Of a stretch of 64,000 nucleotides of DNA, positions 30,050 to 39,507 are shown one piece after another. The stretch lies in NCBI RefSeq assembly GCF_000379065.1, contig NZ_KB900614.1, positions 270,421-334,420 of the forward strand, given 5' to 3'. Below the pieces are notes generated by a model. It ran no database searches. It was not told where the DNA came from and worked only from the letters and a program-made list of their open reading frames with translations. A program made the translations under genes and the position numbers. The first letter of the stretch is position 1. Each line of letters starts with the position of its first letter. The stretch is from Salinispora mooreana (lineage in GTDB: Bacteria > Actinomycetota > Actinomycetes > Mycobacteriales > Micromonosporaceae).

Positions 30050-30373
30050 TCAGGAACGACGGTCCAAGGCGATCACCACGATCGCCGGCAGTACGAGCAG
30101 CAGGAGCGCGACCAGCCCGAACCGCAACGCAAGATCATCTACCAGGGTCCAGATCATCAGGATCACGGCCACCGTCGACAGCACGATCGCAGCGCGCTCG
30201 CCTCGGGTTCGCCGAGGCAGCCGGCCGATCCGCCCCCGGCGTACCGTCGGGGTCAGCCGACGAAGCAGCGCGCGCCGCTGAGCCTGCCGGGCGAGCTGCC
30301 GCTGCCGCATCGCCCGCCGCTGTGCTGCCTCCGCCTCCCGGGCAGCCCGACGCCGCGCCCGCTCCTTACTCAC
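30050..30373 (-). CDS. small basic membrane protein of the his operon
   Basis: A 107-residue protein. The first 60 residues are extremely Arg/Ala/Gln-rich and probably helical ([20 protein letters not shown]). Two adjoining membrane segments follow ([18 protein letters not shown] and [19 protein letters not shown]). No domain name can be given. GTG 30373 overlaps the hisH stop by 8 bp, and priA starts 16 bp later, so it is embedded in the operon. It is not a known histidine enzyme. Confidence 0.8.
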   Translation of the reverse strand: MSKERARRRAAREAEAAQRRAMRQRQLARQAQRRALLRRLTPTVRRGRIGRLPRRTRGERAAIVLSTVAVILMIWTLVDDLALRFGLVALLLLVLPAIVVIALDRRS

Positions 30374-31034
30374 TGACGCCCCCGGCAGAGTGGCCGGTCG
30401 CCGGCTGGACGCTCGACGAGAACGTACTCAACCAGTTGCGCAGCAGCGCGGCACCCGTGTCGGCGGACTTCTCCGGATGGAACTGGACGGCGCTGAGTGG
30501 ACCCCGCTCCACGCCCGCCACGAACTCCGCCCCGTGGTCGGCGGTGGTCACGGCAACACCGGCAGCGGCCAGCGCGGCCACCCCGTCCGCCGCGTATGAG
30601 TGGACGAAGTAGAACCGGCTCTGGGCCAAGCCGGCGAAGAGCACCGAATCGGCCGGCGGAGCGACCGTGTTCCAGCCCATGTGCGGCAGCCGCGCAGCGG
30701 GGAGTTTCCCCACCTGCCCGGGCAGCAGCCCGAGCCCATCAGTCACCACACCATGCTCGGCACCACGCTCGAAGAGAACCTGCATGCCGACGCAGATACC
30801 GAGCACCGGACGGCCGTCGGCGACCCGCTCGACAATCACCGGACCGGCACCCAGCGCCGCTATTCCCGCCATGCAGGCGGCGAAAGCCCCGACGCCGGGA
30901 ACCACCAGGCCGTCCGCCTCGGCAGCAGCGGCCAGATCGTCGGTCACCGTCACCTCCGCGCCGGCCGCCGCGAGGGCGCGTTCCACGGAGCGAAGATTCC
31001 CCGACCCGTAGTCCAGCACCACGACCCGGCTCAC
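30366..31034 (-). CDS. hisH: imidazole glycerol phosphate synthase glutaminase subunit
   Basis: A 222-residue class I glutaminase feeding ammonia to HisF. VVVLDYGSGNLRSV is the N-terminal motif, GICVGMQVLFE carries the nucleophile Cys, and VQFHPEKSAD carries the catalytic His/Glu. GTG 31034 is chosen: GGGAGGG lies just upstream and it overlaps the preceding small ORF by GTGA. The longer start at 31058 would overlap more. It is separated from its partner hisF by about 3 kb. Confidence 0.96.
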   Translation of the reverse strand: MSRVVVLDYGSGNLRSVERALAAAGAEVTVTDDLAAAAEADGLVVPGVGAFAACMAGIAALGAGPVIVERVADGRPVLGICVGMQVLFERGAEHGVVTDGLGLLPGQVGKLPAARLPHMGWNTVAPPADSVLFAGLAQSRFYFVHSYAADGVAALAAAGVAVTTADHGAEFVAGVERGPLSAVQFHPEKSADTGAALLRNWLSTFSSSVQPATGHSAGGVSE

Positions 31035-31204
31035 GAGCCCTCCCCCGGCAGCAACCACAGACCCCCGGCGACCGCCGCCAACATGGCCAGCGCCGCGGTG
31101 GTGAGCACCACCGCACGCGGCACCCCCTGACGGTGCAACGAGAGCGCCCCGCCGACCAGCACCCCAGCCAGAATCAGCAGCAGGGTCGGTAGCAGCCCAG
31201 CCAT
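31031..31204 (-). CDS. 57-residue membrane protein between hisB and hisH
   Basis: A short ORF, ATG 31204 to TGA 31031. The product is two hydrophobic segments, MAGLLPTLLLILAGVLVGGA and AVVLTTAALAMLAAVAGGLW, joined by a basic turn (LHRQGVPR) and ending in LPGEGS. It has a hairpin topology. AGAGGG precedes the start by about 9 nt. Its stop overlaps the hisH GTG start (GTGA), which strongly supports real translation and coupling. No function is known to me. Confidence 0.78.
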   Translation of the reverse strand: MAGLLPTLLLILAGVLVGGALSLHRQGVPRAVVLTTAALAMLAAVAGGLWLLPGEGS

Positions 31205-31235
31205 CAGCGCCGCCCTCTACTCACGACCACGGTCC

Positions 31236-31847
31236 TCACAATCTTCCCTTCGTGCTGGGCACCACGCCGGCAAACCGGGGGTCCACGGCCGTCGCCTCAC
31301 GCAACGCCCGGGACACCGCCTTGAACTGGGCCTCCACCACGTGGTGGGCGTCCGGGTGCCCGCCCGGCCGGGCCGCCCGCAGCACGTCAACGTGCAGCGT
31401 GACCCGGGCCGACTGACCGAAGGACTCCCAGACGTGTCGGGTCATGCTGGTCGGGTAGACCGGTCCGATGTACGGGGCGAGCGCCGGCTCGTCGTGCACG
31501 ACGTACGGCCGACCCGAGAGGTCAACGGCGGCCCGGACCAACACCTCGTCCATCGGAACGGTAGCCGAGCCATACCGCCGGATGCCGGCCCGGTCACCCA
31601 GCGCGCGATCAACCGCGGCGCCCAGCGCCAATGCCGTGTCCTCCATCGTGTGATGTGCATCGATGTGAAGGTCGCCGACGGTGTGCACGGTGAGGTCAAA
31701 CCCGCCGTGCCGGGCGATCTGGTGCAGCATGTGGTCGTAAAAACCGACCCCGGTCTCGATATCGGCCTTGCCGCTACCGTCGAGATCGATCTCGACGAGA
31801 ACCTTGGTTTCCTTGGTGACCCGCTCGACCCGGGCAGTACGACTCAT
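31236..31847 (-). CDS. hisB: imidazoleglycerol-phosphate dehydratase
   Basis: A 203-residue monofunctional HisB, dehydrating IGP to imidazole acetol phosphate in an Mn-bound 24-mer. The metal motifs are visible: [28 protein letters not shown], and near the end [15 protein letters not shown]. Its ATG overlaps the hisC stop (ATGA). It is third in the his operon and of usual family length. Confidence 0.97.
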   Translation of the reverse strand: MSRTARVERVTKETKVLVEIDLDGSGKADIETGVGFYDHMLHQIARHGGFDLTVHTVGDLHIDAHHTMEDTALALGAAVDRALGDRAGIRRYGSATVPMDEVLVRAAVDLSGRPYVVHDEPALAPYIGPVYPTSMTRHVWESFGQSARVTLHVDVLRAARPGGHPDAHHVVEAQFKAVSRALREATAVDPRFAGVVPSTKGRL

Positions 31848-32920
31848 GATGAAAGCTTCTCCACAGCGATCAGGAAGGCATCGGTCTCGGCAGGGGTGCC
31901 GGCGGTGACCCGCAACCAGCCGGGCAGGCCGACATCACGAACCAGGATCCCGGCGTCGAGCAGGACCTGCCACGCGGCGCGCTGGTCCCCGCCGACCTCG
32001 AACAACACGAAGTTGGCGTCGCTGTCGGCGACCCGGTGCCCGCGAGCACGGAGCTCGGTCACGATCCGGTCCCGCTGCACCTTGATCGCCGAGACGGTGC
32101 TCAGCAACTCGTCGCGATGCGCCAGGGCGGCCCGCGCCGCCGCCTGAGTCAGCGCCGACAGGTGGTAGGGCAGCCGGACGAGTTGCACGGCCGCCACCAC
32201 CGCCGGGTCGGCGGCCAGGTAGCCCAGCCGACCGCCGGCGAACCCGAACGCCTTGCTCATGGTACGGGTCACCACCAGCCGGGGGTGGTCACCCAACAGC
32301 GACAGGGCGCTGACCGTGCCGGCCCGGGCGAACTCCGCGTACGCCTCGTCAACCACCACCATCCCCGGCGCCTCGGCCAACACCGCGGTGACCACGGCCA
32401 GGTCCAGGACAGTACCGGTGGGATTGTTCGGCGAGCAGAGAAACACCACGTCCGGACGGTGCTCACGGACCTGCGCCACCGCCTCGGCGACGGTCAGCCC
32501 GAAGTCGACGCCGCGCCGGGCCGGCGCCCACCGGGTGCCGGTGCCGAGCGCCAGCAGCGGATGCATCGAGTACGCCGGCAGGAAACCGAGCGCGGTTCGT
32601 CCCGGCCCACCGAATACCTGGAGCAGCTGTTGGTGGACCTCGTTGGAGCCGTTGGCCGCCCATATTTGATCAAGATTGAACCCAGCACCCAGGTACGCCG
32701 CCAAGTCGCCACGGAGCGCCACCGCGTCCCGATCCGGGTACCGGTTGAGGTCCCGCAGCTCGGCGGCGATCGCCCTGCCGATCGTCTCGGCCACCGCGTC
32801 CGGCACCGGGTACGAGTTCTCGTTCGTGTTCAACCGAACCGACACGTCCAGCTGCGGCGCCCCGTACGGGGTCAGGCCGCGTAGGTCCGCCCGGATCGGC
32901 AGATCGTCCAGGCTGGTCAC
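31844..32920 (-). CDS. hisC: histidinol-phosphate aminotransferase
   Basis: A 358-residue fold-type I PLP enzyme. [11 protein letters not shown] is the substrate-binding N-terminus, [14 protein letters not shown] has the Asn contacting [13 protein letters not shown] has the Asp and Tyr, and [18 protein letters not shown] carries the Schiff-base Lys. GTG 32920 with GGAGGG 6 nt upstream overlaps the hisD stop by 4 bp; the long frame to 33205 lies inside hisD. Confidence 0.96.
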   Translation of the reverse strand: MTSLDDLPIRADLRGLTPYGAPQLDVSVRLNTNENSYPVPDAVAETIGRAIAAELRDLNRYPDRDAVALRGDLAAYLGAGFNLDQIWAANGSNEVHQQLLQVFGGPGRTALGFLPAYSMHPLLALGTGTRWAPARRGVDFGLTVAEAVAQVREHRPDVVFLCSPNNPTGTVLDLAVVTAVLAEAPGMVVVDEAYAEFARAGTVSALSLLGDHPRLVVTRTMSKAFGFAGGRLGYLAADPAVVAAVQLVRLPYHLSALTQAAARAALAHRDELLSTVSAIKVQRDRIVTELRARGHRVADSDANFVLFEVGGDQRAAWQVLLDAGILVRDVGLPGWLRVTAGTPAETDAFLIAVEKLSS

Positions 32921-34239
32921 GATGCGCCCTCCGACAGCCGAGCGGTGACCGCCTGACCGTGTGCCGGCAGGTCCTCCACCGTTGCCAGGGTGACCACGTG
33001 CGGCGCCACGTCCCGCAGCGCGTCCTGCGTGTACTCCACCAGGTGGACACCGCGCAGAAAGGACTGCACCGACAGACCCGACGAGTGCCGGGCGCAGCCC
33101 CCGGTGGGCAGCACATGGTTGGAGCCGGCGCAGTAGTCGCCAAGCGACACCGGTGACCAGGCACCGACGAAGATCGCCCCGGCGTTGCGCACCCGCAGCG
33201 CCCACTCGCGGGCATTCTCGGTCTGGATCTCCAGATGCTCGGCCGCATAGGCGTCCACCACCCGCAGCCCGGCCGCCAGGTCCGCAACGAGAACGATGCC
33301 GCTCTGCTCCCCAGCGAGCGCGGTGCCGACCCGCTCGGTGTGCCGGGTCGCCGGTACCTGCCGGGCCAACTCCTGGTCCACCGCGTCAGCCAGTTCCACC
33401 GACGGTGTGACCAGCACGCTCGCCGCGAGCGGGTCGTGCTCAGCCTGGCTGATCAGGTCGGCGGCCACATGCACCGGATCGGCGGTGTGGTCGGCCAAAA
33501 TCGCGATCTCGGTGGGGCCGGCCTCGGCGTCAATGCCGACCAGGCCTCGCAGCAACCGCTTGGCGGCGGTGACCCAGATGTTGCCCGGGCCAGTGATCAG
33601 GTCAACCGGCGCGCAGAAGGCGGTGCTGTCGGGGTCAACCGGACTGCCGTACGCGAGCATCGCCACCGCCTGCGCGCCGCCGACGGCGTACACCTCGGTC
33701 ACCCCGAGCAGGGCGCAGGCGGCGAGTACCCGCGGGTCGGGCAACCCGCCGTTGTCCTTTTGCGGTGGACTGGCCACGACCAACGAACGCACCCCGGCCT
33801 CCTGCGCGGGCACCACGTTCATGACCACCGTCGACGGGTACATCGCCAGGCCACCGGGCACATAGAGCCCGACCCGATCAACTGGCACCCAACGCTCGGT
33901 GACCGTGCCACCAGGTACGACCTGCGTGGTGTGGTCGCTGCGGCGCTGCGCGGCGTGCACCCGCCGGGCCCGGTTGATCGACTCCAGCAAGGCGACGCGG
34001 ACCCGCGGGTCGAGCTTCCCCTCGGCCTCGGCGATCACCTCCTCCGGGACCCGCAGCACCTCCGGCGAGACCCCGTCGAACCGCTCACTCGCCGCCCGGA
34101 TCGCCGAGTAGCCATGCTCCCGCACCTCCGCCACGAGCGGGCGGATCTGCTCGACAGCCGCGGAGACATCGAGCCGGGCACGGGGCAGCAGGCGGCGCGG
34201 GTCACGAACCCCGCCACGTAGGTCGATCCGGTGCAACAT
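32917..34239 (-). CDS. hisD: histidinol dehydrogenase
   Basis: A 440-residue zinc enzyme making histidine from histidinol in two NAD-dependent oxidations. [19 protein letters not shown], the [22 protein letters not shown] region, [24 protein letters not shown] and [10 protein letters not shown] are all family blocks. ATG 34239 is used because TAGACT ends 7 nt upstream, suggesting leaderless transcription. It heads hisD-hisC-hisB-ORF57-hisH-ORF107-priA. Confidence 0.97.
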   Translation of the reverse strand: MLHRIDLRGGVRDPRRLLPRARLDVSAAVEQIRPLVAEVREHGYSAIRAASERFDGVSPEVLRVPEEVIAEAEGKLDPRVRVALLESINRARRVHAAQRRSDHTTQVVPGGTVTERWVPVDRVGLYVPGGLAMYPSTVVMNVVPAQEAGVRSLVVASPPQKDNGGLPDPRVLAACALLGVTEVYAVGGAQAVAMLAYGSPVDPDSTAFCAPVDLITGPGNIWVTAAKRLLRGLVGIDAEAGPTEIAILADHTADPVHVAADLISQAEHDPLAASVLVTPSVELADAVDQELARQVPATRHTERVGTALAGEQSGIVLVADLAAGLRVVDAYAAEHLEIQTENAREWALRVRNAGAIFVGAWSPVSLGDYCAGSNHVLPTGGCARHSSGLSVQSFLRGVHLVEYTQDALRDVAPHVVTLATVEDLPAHGQAVTARLSEGAS

Positions 34240-34345
34240 CCTTGCAAGTCTAGGCGGCTCGAGTCCGGGCTGACCGGCACGCCCACACGACGAGACGATG
34301 AGCCGAGACACACCCTCCGGAGGCCGATCGGGCTACCCTCGATCC
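34240..34345. promoter_or_regulatory. divergent leaderless promoters of hisD operon and LON-domain gene
   Basis: Two -10 hexamers each end 6-7 nt before a start codon: TAGACT (34252-34247, minus) for hisD and TACCCT (34334-34339, plus) for the LON-domain gene. The 106-bp gap leaves no space for separate leaders. I see no histidine-specific attenuator. Confidence 0.55.
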
Positions 34346-35044
34346 GTGACTGCACGGCTGCCGGTGTTCCCGCTCGGGACCGTCCTCTTCCCCGGCCTGG
34401 TGCTGCCGCTGCACATCTTCGAATATCGATACCGCGCACTGGTGCGCCACCTACTCGCCCTGCCGGAGCAGGCGCCGCGCGAGTTCGGCGTAGTGGCGAT
34501 CCAGGCCGGTTGGGAGGTCGCTCCCACCGCCCCGGACGGCCGCCCGTTGCCCGACGACGACCTCACGCTGCACGAGGTGGGCTGCACCGCCGAGCTGCGT
34601 CAGGTGACCGAGCTGCCGGACGGGGGCTACGACATCGTCACCGTGGGTCGGCAACGGTTCCGGATAGACAGCATCGACCGGGCCAGCGCGCCCTACCTGA
34701 CTGCCGAGGTCCAATGGTTGCCCGAGCCGCACTCCCCGGATGAGGCCGGAGAGTTGTCCGTCCAGGTGACCACGGTCTTCCGGCAGTACCTGGGCCTGAT
34801 CCGGGCTGACCCGGAGGAGGCCTCGGAGCAGCTCCCGGAGGATCCGACGGTCCTGTCGCACCTGGTCGCCGCGACGGCCGCACTGACCCTTGCCGACCGG
34901 CAGCGGTTGCTCGCCATCGACGACACCGCTGCCCGGCTCCGCGCCGAGCTGAGGCTGCTCACCCGCGAGGCGGCTCTGCTGCGCCAGGTCCGGGCGGTTC
35001 CGGTGCCGCTGAAGGAGTTGGCGTCTCCACCGACGCCCAACTGA
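34346..35044 (+). CDS. LON N-terminal-domain (substrate-binding) protein
   Basis: A 232-residue stand-alone Lon N-domain protein, lacking the ATPase and protease parts. LPVFPLGTVLFPGLVLPLHIFEYRYR is the typical beginning, followed by FGVVAIQ, VGCTAELRQV and VGRQRFRI strands and a helical C-terminal half. Proteins of this type are cytosolic, with a proposed role in substrate recognition. GTG 34346 follows TACCCT by 6 nt. The last 86 bp overlap the 3' end of the convergent membrane-protein gene. Confidence 0.88.
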   Translation: MTARLPVFPLGTVLFPGLVLPLHIFEYRYRALVRHLLALPEQAPREFGVVAIQAGWEVAPTAPDGRPLPDDDLTLHEVGCTAELRQVTELPDGGYDIVTVGRQRFRIDSIDRASAPYLTAEVQWLPEPHSPDEAGELSVQVTTVFRQYLGLIRADPEEASEQLPEDPTVLSHLVAATAALTLADRQRLLAIDDTAARLRAELRLLTREAALLRQVRAVPVPLKELASPPTPN

Positions 35045-35786
35045 CGCCTGGCCCGGTTGACCCGTCGGGGGTTGGCTCCGGGCGCAACGACGGCCAACGG
35101 GACCAGCCCGCCAGCAGGGTGTAGCCGACCGCCGCACCAAACGCGGGCAGCAGCACGTTGCCGTACGGCACCGGCAGTAGACCCACCCACTCCACTCCCC
35201 CGGCCCGCAGCCGCGCGGGTTGTCCGAACGTCTGCCCCTCCGCGGCGGTCGCCAACAGGTGCTCGAAGGTGGCCAGCCCCACCCGTTGGCCGACCTGCCA
35301 GGCGACCAGCGCCGCGCCCAGCGACCCCAGCACGGCGGCAGCCAGTCCGATCGGACCCCGGGAGCGGCGCAGCAGGAACCAGAGGCCGACCGCGACCAAG
35401 AGGCCGAAGCCGAGACCGAGCAGGCTGAACCAACCGTCGGCAGCAATCGGCTGCTCCGGCTGCGACTCGCCGTAGACAGCGCCCGACTCGGTCTGCATCA
35501 CCGGGGTGTCGGGGGCCAGCGTGGCCCAGAGCAACCCCAGCGGGACACCGAGGATCACCACTCCGAACGCTCCCGCCGCCGCCCACGAGAGCTGCGGCCG
35601 AAGCCGGGGCTGCGGCGCCTCGGCAACTGGCGGCGCTCCGTACCAGGTCAACGCGGCGGGCGGCACCGGTCCGGCGGCCGAAGCACGATCCGGGTACGGC
35701 GAGGTGGGGCCATCGCCCGGCGACTCGCCGTACGGCGGTACGGCCCTGGAACCGGGCCGGTCGGGGTCGGGGGTGTCCGCGCTCAC
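34959..35786 (-). CDS. hypothetical four-helix membrane protein
   Basis: A 275-residue protein. A Pro/Gly-rich cytoplasmic N-terminus of about 68 residues precedes four membrane segments: AGAFGVVILGVPLGLLWATL, GWFSLLGLGFGLLVAVGLWFLL, IGLAAAVLGSLGAALVAW and VLLPAFGAAVGYTLLAGW. The extracellular loop with VGLATFEHLLATAAEGQTF is moderately polar. It resembles actinobacterial DUF2567-type proteins, a weak match from memory. GTG 35786 has GAGAGGAT upstream. Its 3' end lies antisense to the LON-domain gene for 86 bp. Confidence 0.75.
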   Translation of the reverse strand: MSADTPDPDRPGSRAVPPYGESPGDGPTSPYPDRASAAGPVPPAALTWYGAPPVAEAPQPRLRPQLSWAAAGAFGVVILGVPLGLLWATLAPDTPVMQTESGAVYGESQPEQPIAADGWFSLLGLGFGLLVAVGLWFLLRRSRGPIGLAAAVLGSLGAALVAWQVGQRVGLATFEHLLATAAEGQTFGQPARLRAGGVEWVGLLPVPYGNVLLPAFGAAVGYTLLAGWSRWPSLRPEPTPDGSTGPGVSWASVETPTPSAAPEPPGPGAAEPPRG

Positions 35787-35843
35787 CCGGTGATCCTCTC
35801 AGGAGTGGCGGCGCCGTGTGGCGCCGGTGGACGACACGCCCAC

Positions 35844-37265
35844 TCAGCGGGCGAACGGCTCCAGCATCACCGCGGCGGCGCTCAGCCACGCCTCCCGGGT
35901 CGCCGGCTGAAGCTGGTGGTACTCGATTGACGAGCCGGACTCCAGGATCGGGTCATACGGCACCACGGTCACCGCCCGAGTCCGGGTGGCGAAGTGTCGT
36001 TCCAGGTCGGCGCGGAGCGCACTGCGCCCCGGCGTCGGGCACGAGATCAGGGTCACCGCGTTGTCGGCCAACTCCCCCATGCCCACCTCGGCTAGCAGGT
36101 CGAGCATCCAGTCAGCGCTGAAGGCGGCGTCCTCCCGCGGCACCGTGGTGACCACGAGTTGGTCGGCCGCCTGCATGACGGTACGCCAGTTGGGGCTCTC
36201 CACGTTGTTGCCGGTGTCCACACAGATCACGTCGTGGGTGCGGCGGAGCAGCTCCAGCACCCGCCGGACGGTGAACTGGTCCAGCCGCTGGGCGAAACGG
36301 GGGCTCTCCTCACCCGCCAGCACGTCGTACGAGCCGTCCGAGGCGTGCCGGAGATAGTCGTCGAGCTGGTCCAGCAGCTCCCGCCCCTCCTTGATCTCGA
36401 TGTGCGCGAGGTCGCCGATCAGGTGCCGGATGGTGCGGGCATGCCGGGCGCTGCCCGCACGCAGCCCGAGCGTGCCCCGTAGCTCGTTGTCGTCCCAGGC
36501 CAGCACGCCTCGGCCACGCACGCTGCCGACGGTCGCTGCGGCCAGCACGGTCGCAGTGGTTTTGTGCACGCCACCCTTGGGATTCGCGAACGCCAGCACA
36601 CGGGGGCCACCGAGCTCCCCCCGAAGTACGGTGGCCGCGCGTTCCGATCCACTTGTCGCTGCGGGCTGCCGCCACTCCACCCGGGCATAGCCCCGGCCTA
36701 CCGCGGGCTGGTGCGCCGGCTCCGACCGATACGCCGGCACAGACCGATAGTCGTTCTCAGAGCGATACCCGGAATCAGCCTGATAGGCCGGCTCGGACCG
36801 GTAGCCGTTCTCTGCCGGCGGCGCGTGCCGGTAACCATTGTCGAGCAATGCGTAGCGGGACGGCACCGGCGGTGACTCCGGTTCGGAGTAGCGGGGCTCG
36901 GGCCCCGGAACCAACGGGGTCCGAAAGCCCGGAGCGGCCCCATCCGCCGGCTCGGCCGGAAATCCCGGCTCGGCCCGATATGCCGGCTCACCTCGGTGCC
37001 CCGCGTCCCGCGGATCAGCCCCGTAGGTTCGTGCCTCCGCGCCATACGGCAACTCGGCGGGCGTCGAGCCGGGGCCCGGCACGCGGGCCGCGTAACCGTT
37101 GCCGGCGGCCCGTCGCGGCAATGGCTCGGCTGGGGCCGCAGGCTCCGACCGTTCCGGCCCGGCTGGCTCAGCCGCGCGGCTACCGAGCCGCGCCCGGTCG
37201 AGCAACGCCCGCCACCGCGGTGCCGGTTCGGCCGGCTGACCCCAGCCGGTCTCGCTGCCCTCCAC
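35844..37265 (-). CDS. ParA/MinD-like ATPase with long disordered N-terminus (EspI-like)
   Basis: A 473-residue protein. The first 190 residues are low complexity, with repeated EPAYRAEPG/YRSEPAY/GYRSEN elements. The C-terminal 260 residues form a MinD/ParA domain: deviant Walker A NPKGGVHKTTA (about 232), the WDDNELRGTLGLR loop and Walker B VICVDTG. This WDxNExRGTLG form is typical of the ESX-linked EspI/Rv3876 group. No type VII secretion genes are near. GTG 37265 has GGGAGGG upstream. It is likely to position a membrane or polar structure. Confidence 0.82.
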   Translation of the reverse strand: MEGSETGWGQPAEPAPRWRALLDRARLGSRAAEPAGPERSEPAAPAEPLPRRAAGNGYAARVPGPGSTPAELPYGAEARTYGADPRDAGHRGEPAYRAEPGFPAEPADGAAPGFRTPLVPGPEPRYSEPESPPVPSRYALLDNGYRHAPPAENGYRSEPAYQADSGYRSENDYRSVPAYRSEPAHQPAVGRGYARVEWRQPAATSGSERAATVLRGELGGPRVLAFANPKGGVHKTTATVLAAATVGSVRGRGVLAWDDNELRGTLGLRAGSARHARTIRHLIGDLAHIEIKEGRELLDQLDDYLRHASDGSYDVLAGEESPRFAQRLDQFTVRRVLELLRRTHDVICVDTGNNVESPNWRTVMQAADQLVVTTVPREDAAFSADWMLDLLAEVGMGELADNAVTLISCPTPGRSALRADLERHFATRTRAVTVVPYDPILESGSSIEYHQLQPATREAWLSAAAVMLEPFAR

Positions 37266-37327
37266 GGCTCGCCCTCCCAGCTTCGTGCTGCCCCGCCTGA
37301 CAGGCTACGAACGAAAGCCTATTAGGG

Positions 37328-38515
37328 CTATACCGGTCCGCCTGCCACCGGGCCGACCGCCCCTTCCGAAACCGGCTCGGATGCCCCGCCGCCGACCGCG
37401 TTCGCCGAGGTAGCCGGCGTGGGTGACGCCGCGTCAGCGTAGCCGGAGCTGGGCGAAATCAATGGTGACTTCCTCCCCTCCGGGGCTGGGTCGGCAACAG
37501 TCTCCTCCGTCGGCGTCGGCGGGCTGGGGGGGACCGGCTCGGGATCCGGGGTGGGGGTGTCCGAATCCGGGGCCTCCGGAGTGAGGGTGGCCGGCGTGGG
37601 GGTGGTGACCGGATCTGGGACCACCGGATCGGGAACAACCGGGCCGGGAACAACCGGGTCGGGAACAGCCGGATCGGGAACAACCGGATCGGGGGTGGCC
37701 AGATCAGAGTCCGTGAGGGGGTGCGCAACCACATCCTGCTCCGGCAGGGGTGGGGTGAAGACGGTGCGGTCCAGCCGACGCACCTCCGGCGCGGGGTCAA
37801 CGACCCGCACATCCGGCTGGGACGCCACCTGACGCAGCTCCACCGGCTCTGCGCGAACCACCGCCGCGTAGACACAGGCACACCCGCCGCGGTATGCCTT
37901 GGCTTCGGCCTCCGCCATCTGCGCCGCGCTGAGATACAGCGTGCGCTGCTCACGCTGCTCCGGCCTCCCGTCACTGACCGCGGCGGCCCGGGCCCGATAG
38001 TCACCCGCCTCCCGTTCCTTACGAGCCGCCAGGTCAGCCATGGCGGTGATCACGTCACCCGGCAGGCCCGGCACGCCGATCCGGACAACCTCGGTCTGCC
38101 GCTCCGGTAACGGCACCCGGCCGATGACAGCGGCGACCGGCACGTCACCGAAGACGCTGGCGGCCTGATGCGGCGTCAGGTACGTCGACAGTGAGACCAG
38201 CGCGAAGGTGTCGTCCTCCGGAGACGGGGACGCTGTCGGTAGGGCCGCCAAGTCGTCCGTGGCGTCCTGCAGGTAGCCGGGAATTGACTCCCCGGCGGCC
38301 ACCCCGACCCGGGTGACCCCGTCCGCGGTGGGGGCGCCGGCCGGCGGAGCACCAATCGCCCACACCGCGGTGGCCGTCACCGCAAGGCAGGAGAGCAGCA
38401 CCGCCGCGAGCAGGACCCCGGATTGGGCAGGGCCCTGGCCCAGCCGGTTCGCCGCGCCCACGAGGTGGGGTAACAGCCGCTGGTCCAGCTGCCGCAGCAG
38501 GTCACCGGAGCGCAC
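37328..38515 (-). CDS. membrane-anchored proline-rich hypothetical protein
   Basis: A 395-residue protein with a cytoplasmic N-terminus, one membrane segment at about 33-55 (SGVLLAAVLLSCLAVTATAV) and an outside portion. That portion has a folded-looking region to about residue 240 with a conserved-looking YRGGCACVYAAVVRA element. A long Pro/Thr-rich tail follows, containing six PDPVV-type repeats. It lies 62 bp upstream of the ParA-like gene on the same strand, so the two are probably cotranscribed. No family is recognised. Confidence 0.7.
   Translation of the reverse strand: MRSGDLLRQLDQRLLPHLVGAANRLGQGPAQSGVLLAAVLLSCLAVTATAVWAIGAPPAGAPTADGVTRVGVAAGESIPGYLQDATDDLAALPTASPSPEDDTFALVSLSTYLTPHQAASVFGDVPVAAVIGRVPLPERQTEVVRIGVPGLPGDVITAMADLAARKEREAGDYRARAAAVSDGRPEQREQRTLYLSAAQMAEAEAKAYRGGCACVYAAVVRAEPVELRQVASQPDVRVVDPAPEVRRLDRTVFTPPLPEQDVVAHPLTDSDLATPDPVVPDPAVPDPVVPGPVVPDPVVPDPVTTPTPATLTPEAPDSDTPTPDPEPVPPSPPTPTEETVADPAPEGRKSPLISPSSGYADAASPTPATSANAVGGGASEPVSEGAVGPVAGGPV
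37611..37700 (-). repeat. six 15-bp tandem repeats within the proline-rich gene
   Basis: Six consecutive 15-bp units of the form GGATCGGGAACAACC (plus-strand reading) encode a PDPVV/PGPVV peptide array on the minus strand. All are in frame, so expansion or loss changes only tail length. Confidence 0.9.
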
Positions 38516-38562
38516 GGACGGAGGCCCCCTCGTCGCGTTGGATCGGTCAGGTCATCGCGCGA

Positions 38563-39507
38563 TTAGTCCCGCAGGATTCCCAGCGCGCGGTCCAGGTCGT
38601 CAGGGTAGTCGCTGACGAAGCAGACCTCCGCCCCCGTTCGGGGATGGCGGAACCCCAGCTCCCGGGCATGTAGCCACTGCCGATCCAGGCCGAGCCGCTT
38701 GGCGAGGGTGGGATCGGCTCCGTAGGTGAGGTCGCCCACACAGGGATGACGCAACGTCGAGAAGTGCACTCTGATCTGGTGCGTACGGCCCGTCTCCAGC
38801 CGCACGTCCACCAGGCTGGCCGCCGGAAACGCCTCAAGCGTGTCGTAGTGGGTGACGCTGGGCTTACCACCTGAGACCACCGCCCAGCGGTAGTCGTGGT
38901 GTGGGTGCCGATCGATCGGAGCATCGATGGTGCCGCGCAACGGATCGAGGTGCCCCTGCACCACGGCGTGGTAGCGCTTCTCCACCTCGCGGTACTTGAA
39001 CGCCCGCTTCAGGACGGTGTAGGCCTGCTCGCTCTTGGCCACCACCATGATCCCGGTCGTGCCGACATCGAGCCGGTGCACCACGCCCTGCCGCTCTGCC
39101 GCGCCGCTGGTGGCGATCCGGTGGCCGATCGCGGCAAGCCCACCGACCACGGTCGGTCCGGTCCAACCGGGGCTGGGGTGGGCGGCCACGCCGATCGGCT
39201 TGTCCACCACCACGATGTCGTCGTCGGCATACACCACGCGGAGGCCGGACACCGCCTGCGGCACGACGGTCGGCGGAGCCGCCGGCGCCGGCAGCGTCAC
39301 CTCGAGCCAGGACCCGGCCCGAATCTTGTAGGAATTAGCCCGCTCCACGCCGTCAACCAGTGCGGCACCCGCGTCAACCAGGGCCGCCGCGGTCGTCCGG
39401 GAGAGCCCGAAGAGCCGCGCGACGGCCTGATCGAGGCGGAGTCCGTCGAGTCCGTCCGGGACTGGCAGCGATCGTTGGCCACCGCCGGCCGTGTACGCCG
39501 CCGTCAT
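38563..39507 (-). CDS. rluD: RluD-family 23S rRNA pseudouridine synthase
   Basis: A 314-residue enzyme with an N-terminal S4 RNA-binding domain ([29 protein letters not shown]) and an RsuA/RluA catalytic domain. The catalytic Asp lies in [24 protein letters not shown] and [10 protein letters not shown] are further family motifs. It converts specific uridines of 23S rRNA. It follows lspA by a 4-bp ATGA overlap, the usual actinobacterial lspA-rluD order. Confidence 0.95.
   Translation of the reverse strand: MTAAYTAGGGQRSLPVPDGLDGLRLDQAVARLFGLSRTTAAALVDAGAALVDGVERANSYKIRAGSWLEVTLPAPAAPPTVVPQAVSGLRVVYADDDIVVVDKPIGVAAHPSPGWTGPTVVGGLAAIGHRIATSGAAERQGVVHRLDVGTTGIMVVAKSEQAYTVLKRAFKYREVEKRYHAVVQGHLDPLRGTIDAPIDRHPHHDYRWAVVSGGKPSVTHYDTLEAFPAASLVDVRLETGRTHQIRVHFSTLRHPCVGDLTYGADPTLAKRLGLDRQWLHARELGFRHPRTGAEVCFVSDYPDDLDRALGILRD

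Noticed and set aside
37611..37700. Repeat array considered as CRISPR
   Set aside because: Units are 15 bp, contiguous without spacers, and in frame within a coding sequence.
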